From Schizophyllum amplum (lineage: Eukaryota; Basidiomycota; Agaricomycetes; Agaricales; Schizophyllaceae), in NCBI GenBank assembly GCA_007026445.1, contig VDMD01000008.1, forward strand, positions 62,001 through 126,000: a DNA stretch of 64,000 nt. The letters run 5' to 3'. Below, piece by piece: positions 1 to 10,529 of this stretch. Each line of letters opens with the position of its first letter. Within the stretch, counting starts at the first letter, position 1. A program made the position numbers and the translations under genes. Below the pieces are notes generated by a model. It had not been told where the DNA came from, ran no database searches, and saw nothing but the letters and a program-made list of their open reading frames with translations.

Positions 1-792
1 TTGCCACCGAGTCGTCCAAGGACGAGGAGGTTGAGCTGGTCAATGGTCCGTCGAAGGCGGCTCGCAAGGGAAAAGGCGCGAAGCCTCAGCCATCCAGCCT
101 GAGCACTCATGTTGTTGTTGGCACGGACAAGAAGTCCTCCAAGCGCGCCCTGACGGACGCGCTCGAGGCCGGGTCCGCCGCTCAAAAGGTGCGTGCCGTG
201 CTGTCGCTGCCAGCGAGGCAGAATCACTCACCCTTCTCATCAGGCCAACACCAAGACTTACGGCCACATGGTCATGGAACATGCTGCCGTCGATACCGCG
301 GCCCTCATCCGTGCTCTTTTCGGTGATGGCGTCGTCGCCCTCAACGAACAGGTGTCGGAGGCCTTGGCGAAGACCCCCTCGTTCGGACCCCCCAAGGCGG
401 CCACTCTTTCGGCCATGCTGACCGACTTGGACGCTCAGCTGGCGACGGCAGTGTGCGCCCTAGGCGTCCATTACCGTCTCTTCACGTACTTCTCTCAGCA
501 GAGGGACGACATCGCGGCAGCCTTGGCCGGTCTGCCTGACTCGTCCACGCTCTACGAAGGGTCTACTGAGGTATGTGGTGCCGGCCTAGCTTTGCATTCT
601 TTCCTCATGAGTTTGCAGCCTCCGAAGGGCAAGGGCAAGGCTAAAGCCAAGCCCAAGGGCCCGAAGTCGCCTGCTATCATATCGGACAGGATGGACGTCG
701 ACACTCCCGAGGAGGCGCCGGCGACCGTGGATGAAGTCGAGGCGGAAGCTACCGAGGAGGAGGCCGACGCTTCTGCGTCGCCCGAGGCGTAA
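1..792 (+). CDS. 3' part of unrecognised acidic-tailed protein
   Basis: The gene enters from the left; the first in-frame codon starts at base 3. Exon 1 ends at 188, a 55 nt intron (GTGCGT...CAG) covers 189-243, and the frame continues to the stop at 790-792. A second in-phase 48 nt intron (GTATGT...TTTGCAG, 571-618) is likely, because the 16 codons it would encode interrupt a Lys-rich run. The product has a Lys/Ser-rich start, a predicted helical middle of about 110 residues, a basic KGKGKAKAKPKG stretch and a very acidic Glu/Ala tail (TEEEADASASPEA). The basic/acidic blocks suggest a nuclear or nucleic-acid-associated protein, but that is inference. No family recognised. It is convergent with the retroelement pol, with 302 bp between the two stops. 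Confidence 0.6.
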
Positions 793-1094
793 GCCCTCGC
801 CCGTGCCACAAAATGTTCTGCCCAACTGCTACGTATTCGTTTCATCCTACTACGCCTTTTTCGTACCCCCACGGACTGGTGTATTTAATTGTAACCGTAT
901 TTCCGCGGCGTACGGGTTGGTTGGCTGCGCGGGCGGCGTGGGTACTCGGCTTCCGTAGACACCGAATAGTGTACCTGCCCTTGGCCCATTTCGATTCAGT
1001 AAAACGACGGTGCTCTGTTCTTATCCTGGCTGTTTTTGTCAATGACAGAGTCTTTTCGACCCCACCATAATTCTTTGTTGGTAGTGCCAGACTT
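793..1094. other. Intergenic gap between convergent stop codons
   Basis: This is the 3' flank of the first gene and the downstream flank of the retroelement pol. A 3' LTR should start here, read on the minus strand after a purine-rich tract. I see a short G-rich stretch at about 1058-1066 but no sequence matching the candidate 5' LTR at 9.3-9.7 kb. No gene seen. Confidence 0.5.
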
Positions 1095-4000
1095 CTACTT
1101 AGCGCGCCGGATCACTGCATCCCATCCTCCAGCTCTTGTGATAGCTGCCGTGGGCTTTCTTTGGCGAACTGGCCGGCCGGCTGGTTCTGCCTCGTCTTCT
1201 TCTAGGTCTTCAGGAAGCTCCGGCGTGTGCGGCCGTTCTTCCTGCTCTTGAGTCGGGTTTCCGCCGGATTCAGACTCGGTCCAAGGAGGCAGGTCGTGTT
1301 GATCGGCCTGCATGTCCTGGTCAAGCTCGTCTAGTATACCCTCCACTCGCTCATCTCTTTCCTGAGGGACGTCCCCCTCATCTGGAATGTCCTCAGGCAA
1401 TTCTACCTCGCTTTCGTGCATCATTTCGTCGAGCCTCTCCGGGGAGGCGTCAATCAGGTCGTGTATATTTGCGGGCAGCGTGATTTTCGCCCTCGATTTG
1501 TAAGGGAGGACGCGGAACGCACCCACTTTGCTATGGTATACTGTCCCATCCATCTCACATACTATATACGACCCACCGACGGTCCTTCGCACTACGACCA
1601 TTGGTCCGAGGTAGCGGGGTAGCATCTTGGTGCTGTGTGACTTCTCGATGCGCGTGTTGCGTATCAGCACCAGGTCGCCCGGTTGGAAGTCTAGTACCCG
1701 TATTACAGTGCCATACTGCCGTTCGTAGCGAGCCAGACGCTCTCTCTTTTCCCGAGTGATCCTCCCCCGCACCAGATTAATTGTGTCGTGATGCTTTGCG
1801 AGAGCCTGCGCTCTTAGGCCTATGAGGTCTTCGCGCGTCAAGGGAGTCCCTGGGTAATCGACCAGCCAGGTTGCTTCAGCTAAATCCAGAGGCAGAACCG
1901 GGTGAGCACCAGTGACGAGGAAATAAGGGGATACCCCCAACCTACGCCTCAAAGTGACTCGATCCGCCCACCAGACATAGTGTAGGTAAAAGTACCACTT
2001 GTGTAGCGCACCTGCCGTCGCTTTTGCTAAAGACTGTCGAATGTCCCAATGCAACTGTTCTACCTTGCCGTTGGCTTGAGAGTTATAGGGAGACACCTTG
2101 ATGTGCTTGATCCCGTACTTCTGCTCAATCCACTTGAGGGCCTTCACGATAGGTGCCCCATTGTCTGACACAAACTCGGATGGACAACCCCACCGGCATA
2201 TAATTTCTTCCAGAATGAACCGGCCTACCTGCTCCGCCGACTCCTTCGACAATGCCCTGCCTTCCACCCATGCCGAGAGCGAGTCTCGGGCGTGAATGAT
2301 ATATTTTCTCCCGTTCGAGGCAGGCGTCATATGCATGGTATCAATATGGACGACCTGGAACAGCGCTGGTGTGAAAGTAACAACAGGTGCTATGCGCAAT
2401 ATTGTCTTCAGTCTTTCTTGACATCGGTGGCATGTATCCACGAACCACTCGACATCCTTTCTGAGTTCGGGCCACCAGAAACGGAGCAGAAGAAGACTGC
2501 CGGTCGCCCAAGCTCCTCGATGCCCTAGGCCGTCATGCGCTTGTGTCATCATTTCTAACCGCTTTGAAGGTTCTACCCATAAGAGCGGCCTGTGGTCGTC
2601 GTAATCGGACTTCCTATAGACACGATCATTATGTACTTCGAAATTCTTCACCCATCTTGCTATCTTTTGCCTGTTTTTGGTACGCCAGGTTTTATCGGCG
2701 AATTTTCCTGTTTTTGTCAAGGCTTCCCGTACATCGCCCATATTGGCATCCTCTGCTCGCGCATTAAGACTCCTTTTCTCGGGCGGGTAGATGGCCTCTT
2801 CTGCCTCGTCGTGCTGTTCTTCCTCATCTAACACAAAGGCTCGATAAATCTCATGGGACTCGTCAATGCCGTGCTGAGCGAGGTGGCTTTTCCAGATCTC
2901 CTGGTGTACTTCTTCCTCAGCGCGCGCCCTTGACACTTCTGCCTCGAAGTCCTCTTCAGAGAGGGCCATAGCGAACAGTGATGGGCTTTCTTCTTCATCC
3001 TGATACTCCTGCAAAGGCGGTACAGGGTTTGTAGACGCGCTCAGGCCCGACGTGATTTCTTTTACTACTAAGCTCGCGACTGATTCCGCCACGACGGGTC
3101 CTAGTCCCCTCACTGCTCGTAACTCATGAATTAAGACCGCTTCCCCTTTCACCGTTGGTTCTGCCTTGCCGGGCTCGTAGCATACTTCGAGCATTCCAGT
3201 AGTTAGCGGCAACGGGTTCGGGATCTTCGGAATTTCTTTTCTGACACAGAGGCAGTCGTCGCACTGCCCCAGGTAATTTTCTAAGTCTTTCTCCAGGCTT
3301 GGCCACCAGTACTTATCCTTCAAGAGAGGCCAGGTTTCGTCGAAACCTCCGTGATGAACGGCTAGGTGCGCGCTGTTCATAAGAAACCAGCGGTCCCGGG
3401 GCCAGACAAGTAGCTCCGTTCCTTTCCTCGACTTATGGTAGAGCCTTCCTGCTTTGGACATCTTGAAGTCCACAGCGAGGCAGGCGAGCTCATCCCATTT
3501 GAGGGGCGACATGTCTATGGGATTCTGACTGAAGTAGTCACGTAAGTGCCACAAATCGTCATCCAGTCGCTGTTCCTCTTCGGACCGCGGAAGCTGCTGA
3601 TACTTTGCCAGAGACTCCTCGTCTTTTAGGTTCTCTACCGGGTCTGGTAGCCCAAACTTATTTCTTTTGACTTGTAGCGCTTGCAGCGCTATTGGTCGTT
3701 CATCTTTCTCCGCCAGTTTCTCTTCTTTAAACTGCAGAAACTCAGTCTTTGCTTGTTTTTCTTTGATAAACAGGTCGTTCCGCGGGACCCCCGCTGCTGT
3801 AGCCTGTAGGTAACCGCCCCTGGTGTCTATGGACTCCTTGAAGTCTTCTAGATCCAAGGTATTGTCGACCGATCCATCCTTAACTTCAAATCCCTTCAGA
3901 CCTTGTGGTTCTAGGTCCCCGTCGTCGGTGCGGCTGATGACTACGTCGCCTTCGTAGAAGGGACGGCGGGATAAACCGTCCGCGATGGCGTGAGATTTGC

Positions 4001-5941
4001 CAGAGACGTGGCGCAAGGTAAAATGATACATCAGGATCTGCTCTATCCACCGGTTTATGGTCGCGTTGGGACCGCTCCCCGGGTTCTTTAACATTCCGTG
4101 AATGTACTTCGCGTCTGTCTCGACGACCAATTGTCGACAACCTAGGAGCCAATACCGTGCAGCCAGAAGAGCGCGCATTAGGCCGAACAATTCCCTTTTT
4201 GGCTGAGAGTAGTTCGACTCCCTCTCGCTGAGTACTTCTGAACCGAAGCGACAGTAATAGAACTCCTTCGGGTCGTCAGGATTAACCTGCTGTATATACC
4301 AGCCGACCGCTTTGTACGAGGTATCAACCCCGAGCACTGTCTCCCAGTCAATATGGTATTTAACTGGTTGTAACGGCGGACTGGCCAGCAACGCCTCTTT
4401 CAGGGCTGATTGAGCCTCGACCTGTTCTGCCCCCCACTCAAAAGGCACACCATTGCGGGTGAGCTTAACCAGCGGGTCAGCAATCTTCGCATAATCTTTT
4501 ACAAACATTCGGTAGACGCCTAACACTCCCAGGAAGCTCCTCACATCCGAGAGGTTCTTGCAGGCTCCCCAGTTCTGTATCACCTCTACTCGATGGTCTT
4601 CAGGCTTGCGCCCTTCGTATGCACAATGGTGCCCTACTACATCGAATTCGGGGACACAGAGGTACGCTTTCGTGCCCGAGAACGTTCCCCCTGAGTACTT
4701 CATGTGTTGTATAACTCTATTCACGTTGTTCAGGTGTTCCCAAACAAAGCGCCTTATCTTTGGGTTTTCGGGGATCACCTCGTACCCTCCCCCTTCTAGC
4801 TCGTAGCGCGTTTCCGGGCCCCTGATCGGCACATCGTCGATGTAGGGAATCGTCAATTCCGGAATGAGCGGTCTCAGTATTGTTGTGACATCGTCGTGGA
4901 ATATAGGTACCGCGTTGGTCCATCCCATAGGTAGTGTCCGCAATCTGAACGCCCCGAAAGGCGTCTGAAACGTTGTGAGGTCGCGAGAGGACTCGGCGAG
5001 GAGCCGTTCATCGTATCCTACAAATAAATCCAGAATGCCCCCACATGCCCTAGCCGAGAACCAGCTCGCGAGCGAATCGGTAGCGGGAGGCAAGCCAGAA
5101 TGCGCTATGGTGACCGCGTTCAAGGGCTCGAGACTATGGACGAGTCTCAGGCTCTTGCCATCTTTCTTAACGACACAAAACCACCTTGACCTGTACGAGG
5201 AGTTCGAAGGCTCGTACACGCCTGCTTGTATCTTCTTTAATATTATTTTGCATACATCTTCATACAGCCCGGGTGGAATGGGAATGTTCCGCTCCACCCA
5301 AGGCTTATGCGGAATAACGGGGATATCCACTGCCGGAAAGAAATCCTCCCGAAAACACCCCCGTTCGCTGTCATCCCAAGCGAAGGCATCATGCTGTTCT
5401 GTCATCATGTGGTGCATGAGCTCGCGCTCCGCTGGCCACAGGAAATCCCCGGGATGCGCCTTGTCAATGACTTCTTTTCTTTCTTCCGTGTATCGCCCTT
5501 TTGGCTTAAACGCCGGTGGGTGAGTCGGTAGCTTGGGCATATCTTGTTCTGGATCACCAGATATATTCCTCTCAATTCGAAACTGTTGAGGCAATGGTTG
5601 GTATACAGGCCTGACCTTCAAACTGACTGGCTTGTACTTCTTCCCTGCTAAGGTGGAAACAACCGGGGTGACAGCAGCGATAGCCCGCTGTACTGCGTCC
5701 TGGTGGTTGTAATATGTTCTACCTTGACTGGATCCGGTCGACGGCACCGATGGAATCCTCTCGTGATTCGATTGTTGCCCTGTGTCCACCGATTCTGTCC
5801 GGGAAGCATTTGTGGCGTGTCCCGTAAAGAACGTCGTCAGCTGCTCCCTTCCCTTCTCATCCTCTATACTCCCCGCAGCCAAAGCTGCCTGGAGAAAGGC
5901 CTCTTGAAGGTCTCGTTGCTTATAGGTTTTGTATTTTCTAA
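1095..5941 (-). CDS. pol: Retrotransposon Pol: reverse transcriptase, RNase H, integrase
   Basis: Copies element RNA into DNA and inserts it into the genome. Residues are numbered from the codon at 5882; the frame is open about 20 codons further up, to a TAA just beyond 5941, with no ATG, so Pol is made only as a fusion. RT spans about 195-420, with LDLFVGY (motif A, D285) and YIDD (347-350). RNase H spans about 515-640 with D520, D590 and an AIADGLSR end. Two H2C2 zinc domains follow: H839/H843/C874/C877 and H1116/H1121/C1151/C1154. The integrase core has D1181 (HID), D1240 (SDNGAP) and E1275, that is D-X34-E. A YLGPMVVV module near 1430 resembles the GPY/F domain. The C-terminus is acidic. 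All catalytic residues I can see are intact. Confidence 0.9.
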
Positions 5942-6070
5942 TTTATGTATCCCCTTCACCACGACTCGACCCGCTTCGTCTACCTCGACTTGAATGGCCG
6001 CTTCTCCCTGATCTTCAAGGTCTGGGATCAGTTCCTCGAAGCCTCCGGAAACCCCAGCTTCTCTTTGAGG
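5866..6070 (-). other. Third open frame bridging pro and pol
   Basis: After the pro stop (TGA, 6028-6030) the Pol frame is still closed by a TAA near 5942. The third frame is open from upstream of 6070 to a TAG near 5866. It reads as plausible acidic protein (EELIPDLEDQGEAAIQVEV, then KGIHKLENTKP). Pro to bridge is a -1 step and bridge to pol another -1 step. Neither step sits on a canonical X XXY YYZ heptamer; the nearest are G GGG TTT and A AAA CCT. A spliced intron, a second recoding event or indel decay are all possible. Confidence 0.5.
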
Positions 6071-7248
6071 TGCTCCGGTACTTTTCCCCGCGGGTAAGTG
6101 TGCATGGTGACTTTGTTACCGGTATTCGGGCAGGTAATCGTGATGTCCTGGTTCCCGAACCGGTCGTTCTTCACTTCTGACTCGCACAGCGTATCAAATG
6201 GTCTGCCTAGCAGAATCCCAAAGGCTTCTGTATCCGAGATGTGACACTGGAGGTACAGAGTGATACCAGCGAACTCGAAAGGTACGTTCTTGGCTAGACC
6301 CAAGGTAGAGTTCACTTGGTTGTTGGCACTCTGCATCCGGATCGTGACCGTGGGGTCGTACGAAACAGCTTTATCCCTTGCACAGAGTTTTGACATGGCC
6401 ACTATCTGCGACCCATTGTCCATGATACATTCTGTCCCACCGTTATCGTTGACATTCGGCCACACGGTTCTTAGATTTTGGGATGGCTCGCCCGCAAACG
6501 TCACCCCAGTCCTTTCTTGGTCGCCCATGCTCTGGTAAACCTCGAGCGCGGCGTCGATTTGTACGAACGCCCCTACAGGGACCGCACCGTTAGAACTGCT
6601 CGGCATTTCTACCGTGGTTTGGATAAGTTCGCCTCGTAGTCTGCCCCAATCAACTGCGGGTGTTTCTTGCTCCGACGGAGCCATACGTTCGCCTTTTGCT
6701 TTGGCTAGTTCTTTCTCCTGCCAGACCTCGGTCAGGGCAGTAATGTATAGATGGTTCCCGTAATAATCTACCACAGTTTGCTTTCTTGTCAACAGCTTTC
6801 GGAGCAGGTCTTGTATCGAAGTGCTTACCCCCAAGAAATCTCGTAGAGAAATCCCGGTGGTGGGGCACTTGCTGTCTAATAGCTTGTCTAACACGGATTG
6901 CGCGGTGGTTGTCCCTTGGATGGGAGCTTGCACCTTCTTCTGCGGGCCTCCCCGACCTGCCTCGATGTCGATAGCCGGTGGGTCTATCGCTCTCACGGGT
7001 AGGGCGGGCGGACGTTGATCGTAGGGTACAAATCGCGTCTCGGGTACTTGTCTGAACGGATGGGCGGGGCCCCGGTTCGGGGGCGCCGGCCGCGAGTTCG
7101 TGCTTTGTTCTGCCGCGCCCTGTGATGGCGCTCCAGCATTTTGGTTTGATGTATTGTTTACGAAGATCTTTTGCGCAGTGGGAGTGAAGTCCTCCTCACG
7201 CCTCCAGCGCTGTTCTGGTGGGAAGGCGTGGTTCCTCGGACTAATTAA
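6028..7248 (-). CDS. Retropepsin-like protease domain in the -1 frame after gag
   Basis: This frame is entered by -1 frameshifting from gag: its first codon is the TTA at 7248-7246, and it runs open to TGA at 6028-6030. A linker rich in Asn, Gln and Pro is followed by a region starting near RAIDPPAIDIEAG. The protease core follows, with CIMDNGSQIVAMSK, then YDPTVTIRMQSAN, and ILLGRPFD as the second hallmark (the flap/LLGxxFD end of fungal gypsy proteases). The catalytic triplet, normally DSG or DTG, is DNG here (6412-6420). The domain should release Gag, RT and integrase from the polyprotein. There is no ATG near its start, which fits fusion synthesis. Confidence 0.75.
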   Translation of the reverse strand, partial: LISPRNHAFPPEQRWRREEDFTPTAQKIFVNNTSNQNAGAPSQGAAEQSTNSRPAPPNRGPAHPFRQVPETRFVPYDQRPPALPVRAIDPPAIDIEAGRGGPQKKVQAPIQGTTTAQSVLDKLLDSKCPTTGISLRDFLGVSTSIQDLLRKLLTRKQTVVDYYGNHLYITALTEVWQEKELAKAKGERMAPSEQETPAVDWGRLRGELIQTTVEMPSSSNGAVPVGAFVQIDAALEVYQSMGDQERTGVTFAGEPSQNLRTVWPNVNDNGGTECIMDNGSQIVAMSKLCARDKAVSYDPTVTIRMQSANNQVNSTLGLAKNVPFEFAGITLYLQCHISDTEAFGILLGRPFDTLCESEVKNDRFGNQDITITCPNTGNKVTMHTYPRGKVPEHLKEKLGFPEASRN

Positions 7249-8774
7249 AAACCCCCTTGGTTCTGCTCATATGAAGGGCCCATCTGGGGCGCGCCTGGCT
7301 GAGCTTGCTGCACGTATTCCCCTTGCATCGCGGGTGGCATCATTTGCGGCATGTATTGTCCGCCATAGAACTCGGGCTGGTATTGGGGAACCCCGACGTT
7401 CTGAGAATAATCCTGCTGGCCTAGTTGGCTACTAGAATCGTTACCCGCGCCGTAGGAACCACACCAGATCGTGTCATCGGCTGCTGCCTTAGCCAACGCG
7501 AAGATGGGCTGGATCACGTAGTTGTTTACTGCTGCTTTCATTTGCTCCCACTTTACCTTCATCGGACTGTCTAGACTACCAGACCGACGCGGGATAGGTG
7601 TTCCCTCCTTCGTAGTGACATTGTTATGGGCGTCTACTTTGATTTCTCCCCTCGACAAGAGGTTCTGATAGTCATAGCAGTTGGTCATAAAATGACCGGG
7701 TTGTCCACACCAGTTACAAGTCGCATCTGCCCTTGGGAAATTTCTGGGGCCTTGCCCGAACTGGTTCGGAGGCCTATAGTTGGGCATATAGGGAGGTAAC
7801 GTTCTCCAATTTGGCGCGGCTGGAACTGCCGGTGCCACATTCACGGCTGGGGCTGCGGTCGCCACCGTCTGACTCGCTGCCAACTGCGTGGTTAGCTGAT
7901 GCAAGGTCCCGTGAATTGCGTCCATCTTTTTCTCTTGCTTCTCCATCCCCTGGTTTAGGTCGGAGCGTACCTCCGCCTTCAAGGTCTTGAGCGACGCCTT
8001 AGTCTCACGACTGTCGCGTTCTGTCCTGTCCGCTAGTTCCTGGAGATCTTGTTCCAGTTTTATGTAGCGACCATCGGGAGCGGTTCCCGTAGTAGGGTAC
8101 GAGATCGCCTCCACAGGTCGCCCAGTGTGAACCGTCGCAACAGCACCTGACGCGTAGCTTCTGCGCCATAGCTCTCTCATTGTAGTCAGGACGTCTTCCC
8201 ACTTGTAGCCCCCGTCTTGAAGCGAGGTGCCGACCGGGTGCCCAGTCGGGTTCGGTTGCCCTGGCTCGACCGGTTTGTCCAAGGTAGAACTTTTGGCAGA
8301 CATCATGATATTCAACGAGGCCAGCAAGGCCGTATCGCAGACTTCCACGAGTCTCATTAAGAGATCGTAGTTGGTCACTAACTTGCGCTCGACGAGGATC
8401 GCGGCGATTGCCTCAAACCTCCGAGTATAGTCAAGCCCTCGCTCTGCTTCTGTCTCTTTCAAACCTCTGAATAAGAGGTTCAACTGTGCCAGGGAGGCGC
8501 GCGACCCTGAGGCTTTGTACTGGACATCCGGGTAGCGCTCGAGAATGGCTTCTACGAGTTCGTCCCAAGACTTAGTGATTTTTGCCAGGTGCGTCCATAG
8601 TTCCCTGACGGACTTTTCAGTCGCCAGTTGAGGCAGCTTTGTGTGGTAATCCTTCGCGTCCACTCCGCAGGTCGCCATATACTCTTTGGCTTCGTCGAAG
8701 AATTGATGGATATCGTTCTTCTCAGCCTCCAAGAATTTGGGCGCCTCTTTGCTTCGTGGGTTAAACGCCGGCAT
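7245..8774 (-). CDS. gag: Retrotransposon Gag with CCHC zinc knuckle
   Basis: Structural protein that packages element RNA into virus-like particles. The first ATG in frame is at 8774-8772 (MPAFNPRSKEAPKFLEAEKN), giving 509 residues. The N-terminal half is helical, as in fungal gypsy Gag. A coiled-coil-like stretch (about residues 205-300) follows, with repeated Glu/Lys/Gln. One zinc knuckle CNWCGQPGHFMTNC (CX2CX4HX4C) lies near residue 360. The C-terminus is rich in Gln, Pro, Tyr and Met. The frame ends on the frameshift heptamer and TAA. The same frame stays open upstream to 9281 without an ATG. Confidence 0.85.
   Translation of the reverse strand: MPAFNPRSKEAPKFLEAEKNDIHQFFDEAKEYMATCGVDAKDYHTKLPQLATEKSVRELWTHLAKITKSWDELVEAILERYPDVQYKASGSRASLAQLNLLFRGLKETEAERGLDYTRRFEAIAAILVERKLVTNYDLLMRLVEVCDTALLASLNIMMSAKSSTLDKPVEPGQPNPTGHPVGTSLQDGGYKWEDVLTTMRELWRRSYASGAVATVHTGRPVEAISYPTTGTAPDGRYIKLEQDLQELADRTERDSRETKASLKTLKAEVRSDLNQGMEKQEKKMDAIHGTLHQLTTQLAASQTVATAAPAVNVAPAVPAAPNWRTLPPYMPNYRPPNQFGQGPRNFPRADATCNWCGQPGHFMTNCYDYQNLLSRGEIKVDAHNNVTTKEGTPIPRRSGSLDSPMKVKWEQMKAAVNNYVIQPIFALAKAAADDTIWCGSYGAGNDSSSQLGQQDYSQNVGVPQYQPEFYGGQYMPQMMPPAMQGEYVQQAQPGAPQMGPSYEQNQGGF
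7248..7254 (-). promoter_or_regulatory. Programmed -1 ribosomal frameshift site, G GGT TTT
   Basis: In the gag frame the last codons are CAA GGG GGT TTT TAA. The heptamer G GGT TTT fits the X XXY YYZ rule in the gag reading frame exactly. The gag stop follows at once. A one-base backward slip reads TTA ATT AGT and continues for about 400 codons in the protease frame. The downstream stretch GTCCGAGGAACC...GGTTGG-type pairing was not folded. Cellular frameshifting is inferred. Confidence 0.8.
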
Positions 8775-9281
8775 CTTTGTCTTCGTGCTTGGTGGTAAGG
8801 TACTGCTGAGCGGGGTAGAAACAACAGGTAGGTGGTTGGAAGGAATTGGGTAGTCTAGGAACTCAGGTAGAGATTCTTCGTTCTGGAAAGGAAATTCGAT
8901 ATCAAACAGATTCTCTTGGGTAACTAATTCGGAAAGGCTGGGAACAGAAGAAGATTCGGATTCGGATTCAGGAAGTGGAGTCAAAGATCTAGAGAGAGAA
9001 TGTTCTGGAGAAGGATACGAAGGTTCTGGTAACTGAGAAGAGGAACTGGGTTGAGTAGGTTGGGTAGGGTTCGTCTGGGTAGACTGGCTCGCGTCTTGCT
9101 CTCGCGTTCTACCGCGATCACTTGATGCTTCGGCGTCGCTATTGACTTCTTTCCGGAATAGCCTCGTGTGCTTTCGGTGGGAGTGTAGTGATACGTCTCC
9201 GTTCCAGTCAAGCGGAATGAGGTTGGATTTAGGTCCAGGCGACGTCTTGGCAGACTTCGGTTTTTGGATGTGATGCTTTTG
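8775..9281 (-). other. Open gag-frame extension without ATG
   Basis: The gag frame has no stop from 9281 to 8775. It encodes a Ser/Pro/Gln/Glu-rich sequence (for example SLTPLPESESESSSVPSLSE) that looks like a real disordered leader and not random translation, but no ATG is present. Translation may start in a spliced upstream exon or at a non-AUG codon, or the stretch is simply 5' untranslated leader. Confidence 0.4.
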
Positions 9282-9326
9282 TCAAGATATCCACTGCAAA
9301 GCAGAACACAGGAGTCGTACTCGACG

Positions 9327-9667
9327 TGTTACAGCAACTCTCGGCCGTCGTTCCTTTTTCAGATTTATTCCCCTCGCGGTGGGCTCCAGATAATGCGCAG
9401 TCGCTCCTCTATAGAGAGATAGCAGCTAGACAGAACAGGTAGACACACACACAAACACACACACACAATAAACAATAACACAAATGTATTCTGTCTATAT
9501 ACTCTAACTCTGGAAGGAGCTGCGAGTTGCGACTTGTATTGCTTGGGGAAGATCTGAGTAGAATCGACACGCTCTAGATGCTTGACAGCTATCGAAGATA
9601 CGGCTCGCTTTCTCAACTCTGACTGGGAAACTCTTATAGTGCAAAAGCAGGGCACGCCTTAGTCACA
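9327..9667 (-). repeat. Candidate 5' LTR of the gypsy element
   Basis: On the minus strand this 341 bp block starts TGTGACTAAGG and ends GTTGCTGTAACA, giving the TG...CA ends expected of an LTR. It contains TATA-like motifs (ACTATAAGAG and GTATATAGAC) and an AATAAA signal. It lies just upstream of the gag leader. No copy is visible on the pol side, so the LTR call rests on position and end motifs only. Confidence 0.4.
9442..9468. repeat. (CA)n microsatellite
   Basis: A short CA run broken by one AAC step, lying inside the candidate LTR. Confidence 0.9.
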
Positions 9668-10529
9668 CGGGTTTTGGGTTTTTACACGCGAACGTGTGGT
9701 GGGTTGTTTATTCTGTCTCGAAGAGAGGCAGCCGGAAAACTTCTAGTGCTAGTATGTGCGCCAAAAGTCGTCCCCCAAATGCCCCATGTTCTACGGCTTA
9801 TATACGTTAGTGTTCGGAACTTCCCGATGCCTGTACAGTTGTTCTCCGCGGCTGGCTTCCGTCCCCGACGCATCGTACTCTCGTAACCGGTACGTTCGGA
9901 GCCGTTCTGCCTAGCCAACTTCCGTCTCTCCGTGCGCTTTGGGTCGGACAGACGTGCTGTCGTTCCGCTATGGCTCGGCCGGCGGGTCAATTCTGGTGGA
10001 CATAGGACATTATTCCTTGTTCCCCCAGCGCTGTCAGTCTTCTGACGATATTCCGTCAGCGTATGGCGCCTTACAGCTCGCGCCTATTCGGCTTCATATG
10101 TTGCCGTTGTACCGTGAGCCCTTCGCCCTGACGGTCGGCCTTCGGATCCGCAAGTCGAACCGTGGGATCTTAGCACGTGACGTGTTCGTATATCCTGGTT
10201 CGATTCGCTACGCACCCGCATGTCGCTCTCCTGCTTGTACGTATATAGCTTGTTCTGCCTCGGCGTATCACACCGTTTGATGTGTAGCTCATGCTAGTCA
10301 GCCCGTTCCCCGTAGTAGACAAAGCTGATAACTGGGGCGAGTATACAATCCCACGAGAGATCTTCGATATGTTTAATCGGCGGTGATGTACGGATCCTCA
10401 GTAGACTCGTAGGATGTGTCCAGCACTCGGTCGGAGTGGCTACCGCCTCGCGAAGGCCTCGCTGCTATCTCTGGTTTGGTTTATCTCTCGGGTTCGAGCT
10501 CCCCACAGTTACAGTCCTCGCTACACGCG
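9668..10529. other. Gap between candidate LTR and truncated Mutator-like gene
   Basis: No convincing gene. The cut end of the Mutator-like frame is at about 10,620, so this stretch could be a longer LTR or the flank of an insertion; I could not find its counterpart near the pol end. Confidence 0.4.

Larger units (their letters stand above)
1095..9667 (-). mobile_element. Ty3/gypsy LTR retrotransposon, minus strand
   Basis: Reading the minus strand, the order is an LTR-like block (9667-9327), gag with a CCHC knuckle, a retropepsin-like domain, reverse transcriptase, RNase H, an integrase with zinc domains and DDE core, and a chromo/GPY-like tail. RT before integrase places it in Ty3/gypsy (Metaviridae), not copia. 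The coding frames are long and mostly intact (pol open for about 1,600 codons), which argues for a fairly young copy. A matching 3' LTR could not be found, so it may be truncated on the pol side. It lies directly downstream of the truncated Mutator-like gene at 10.5-12.8 kb, on the same strand. Confidence 0.88.

Noticed and set aside
8981..9211. Frame upstream of gag, beginning with a TTG codon
   Set aside because: It overlaps the gag-frame extension, lacks an ATG and is a shadow frame.
10160..10215. tRNA-like B-box GGTTCGATTCG
   Set aside because: No matching A-box or cloverleaf pairing could be found around it.
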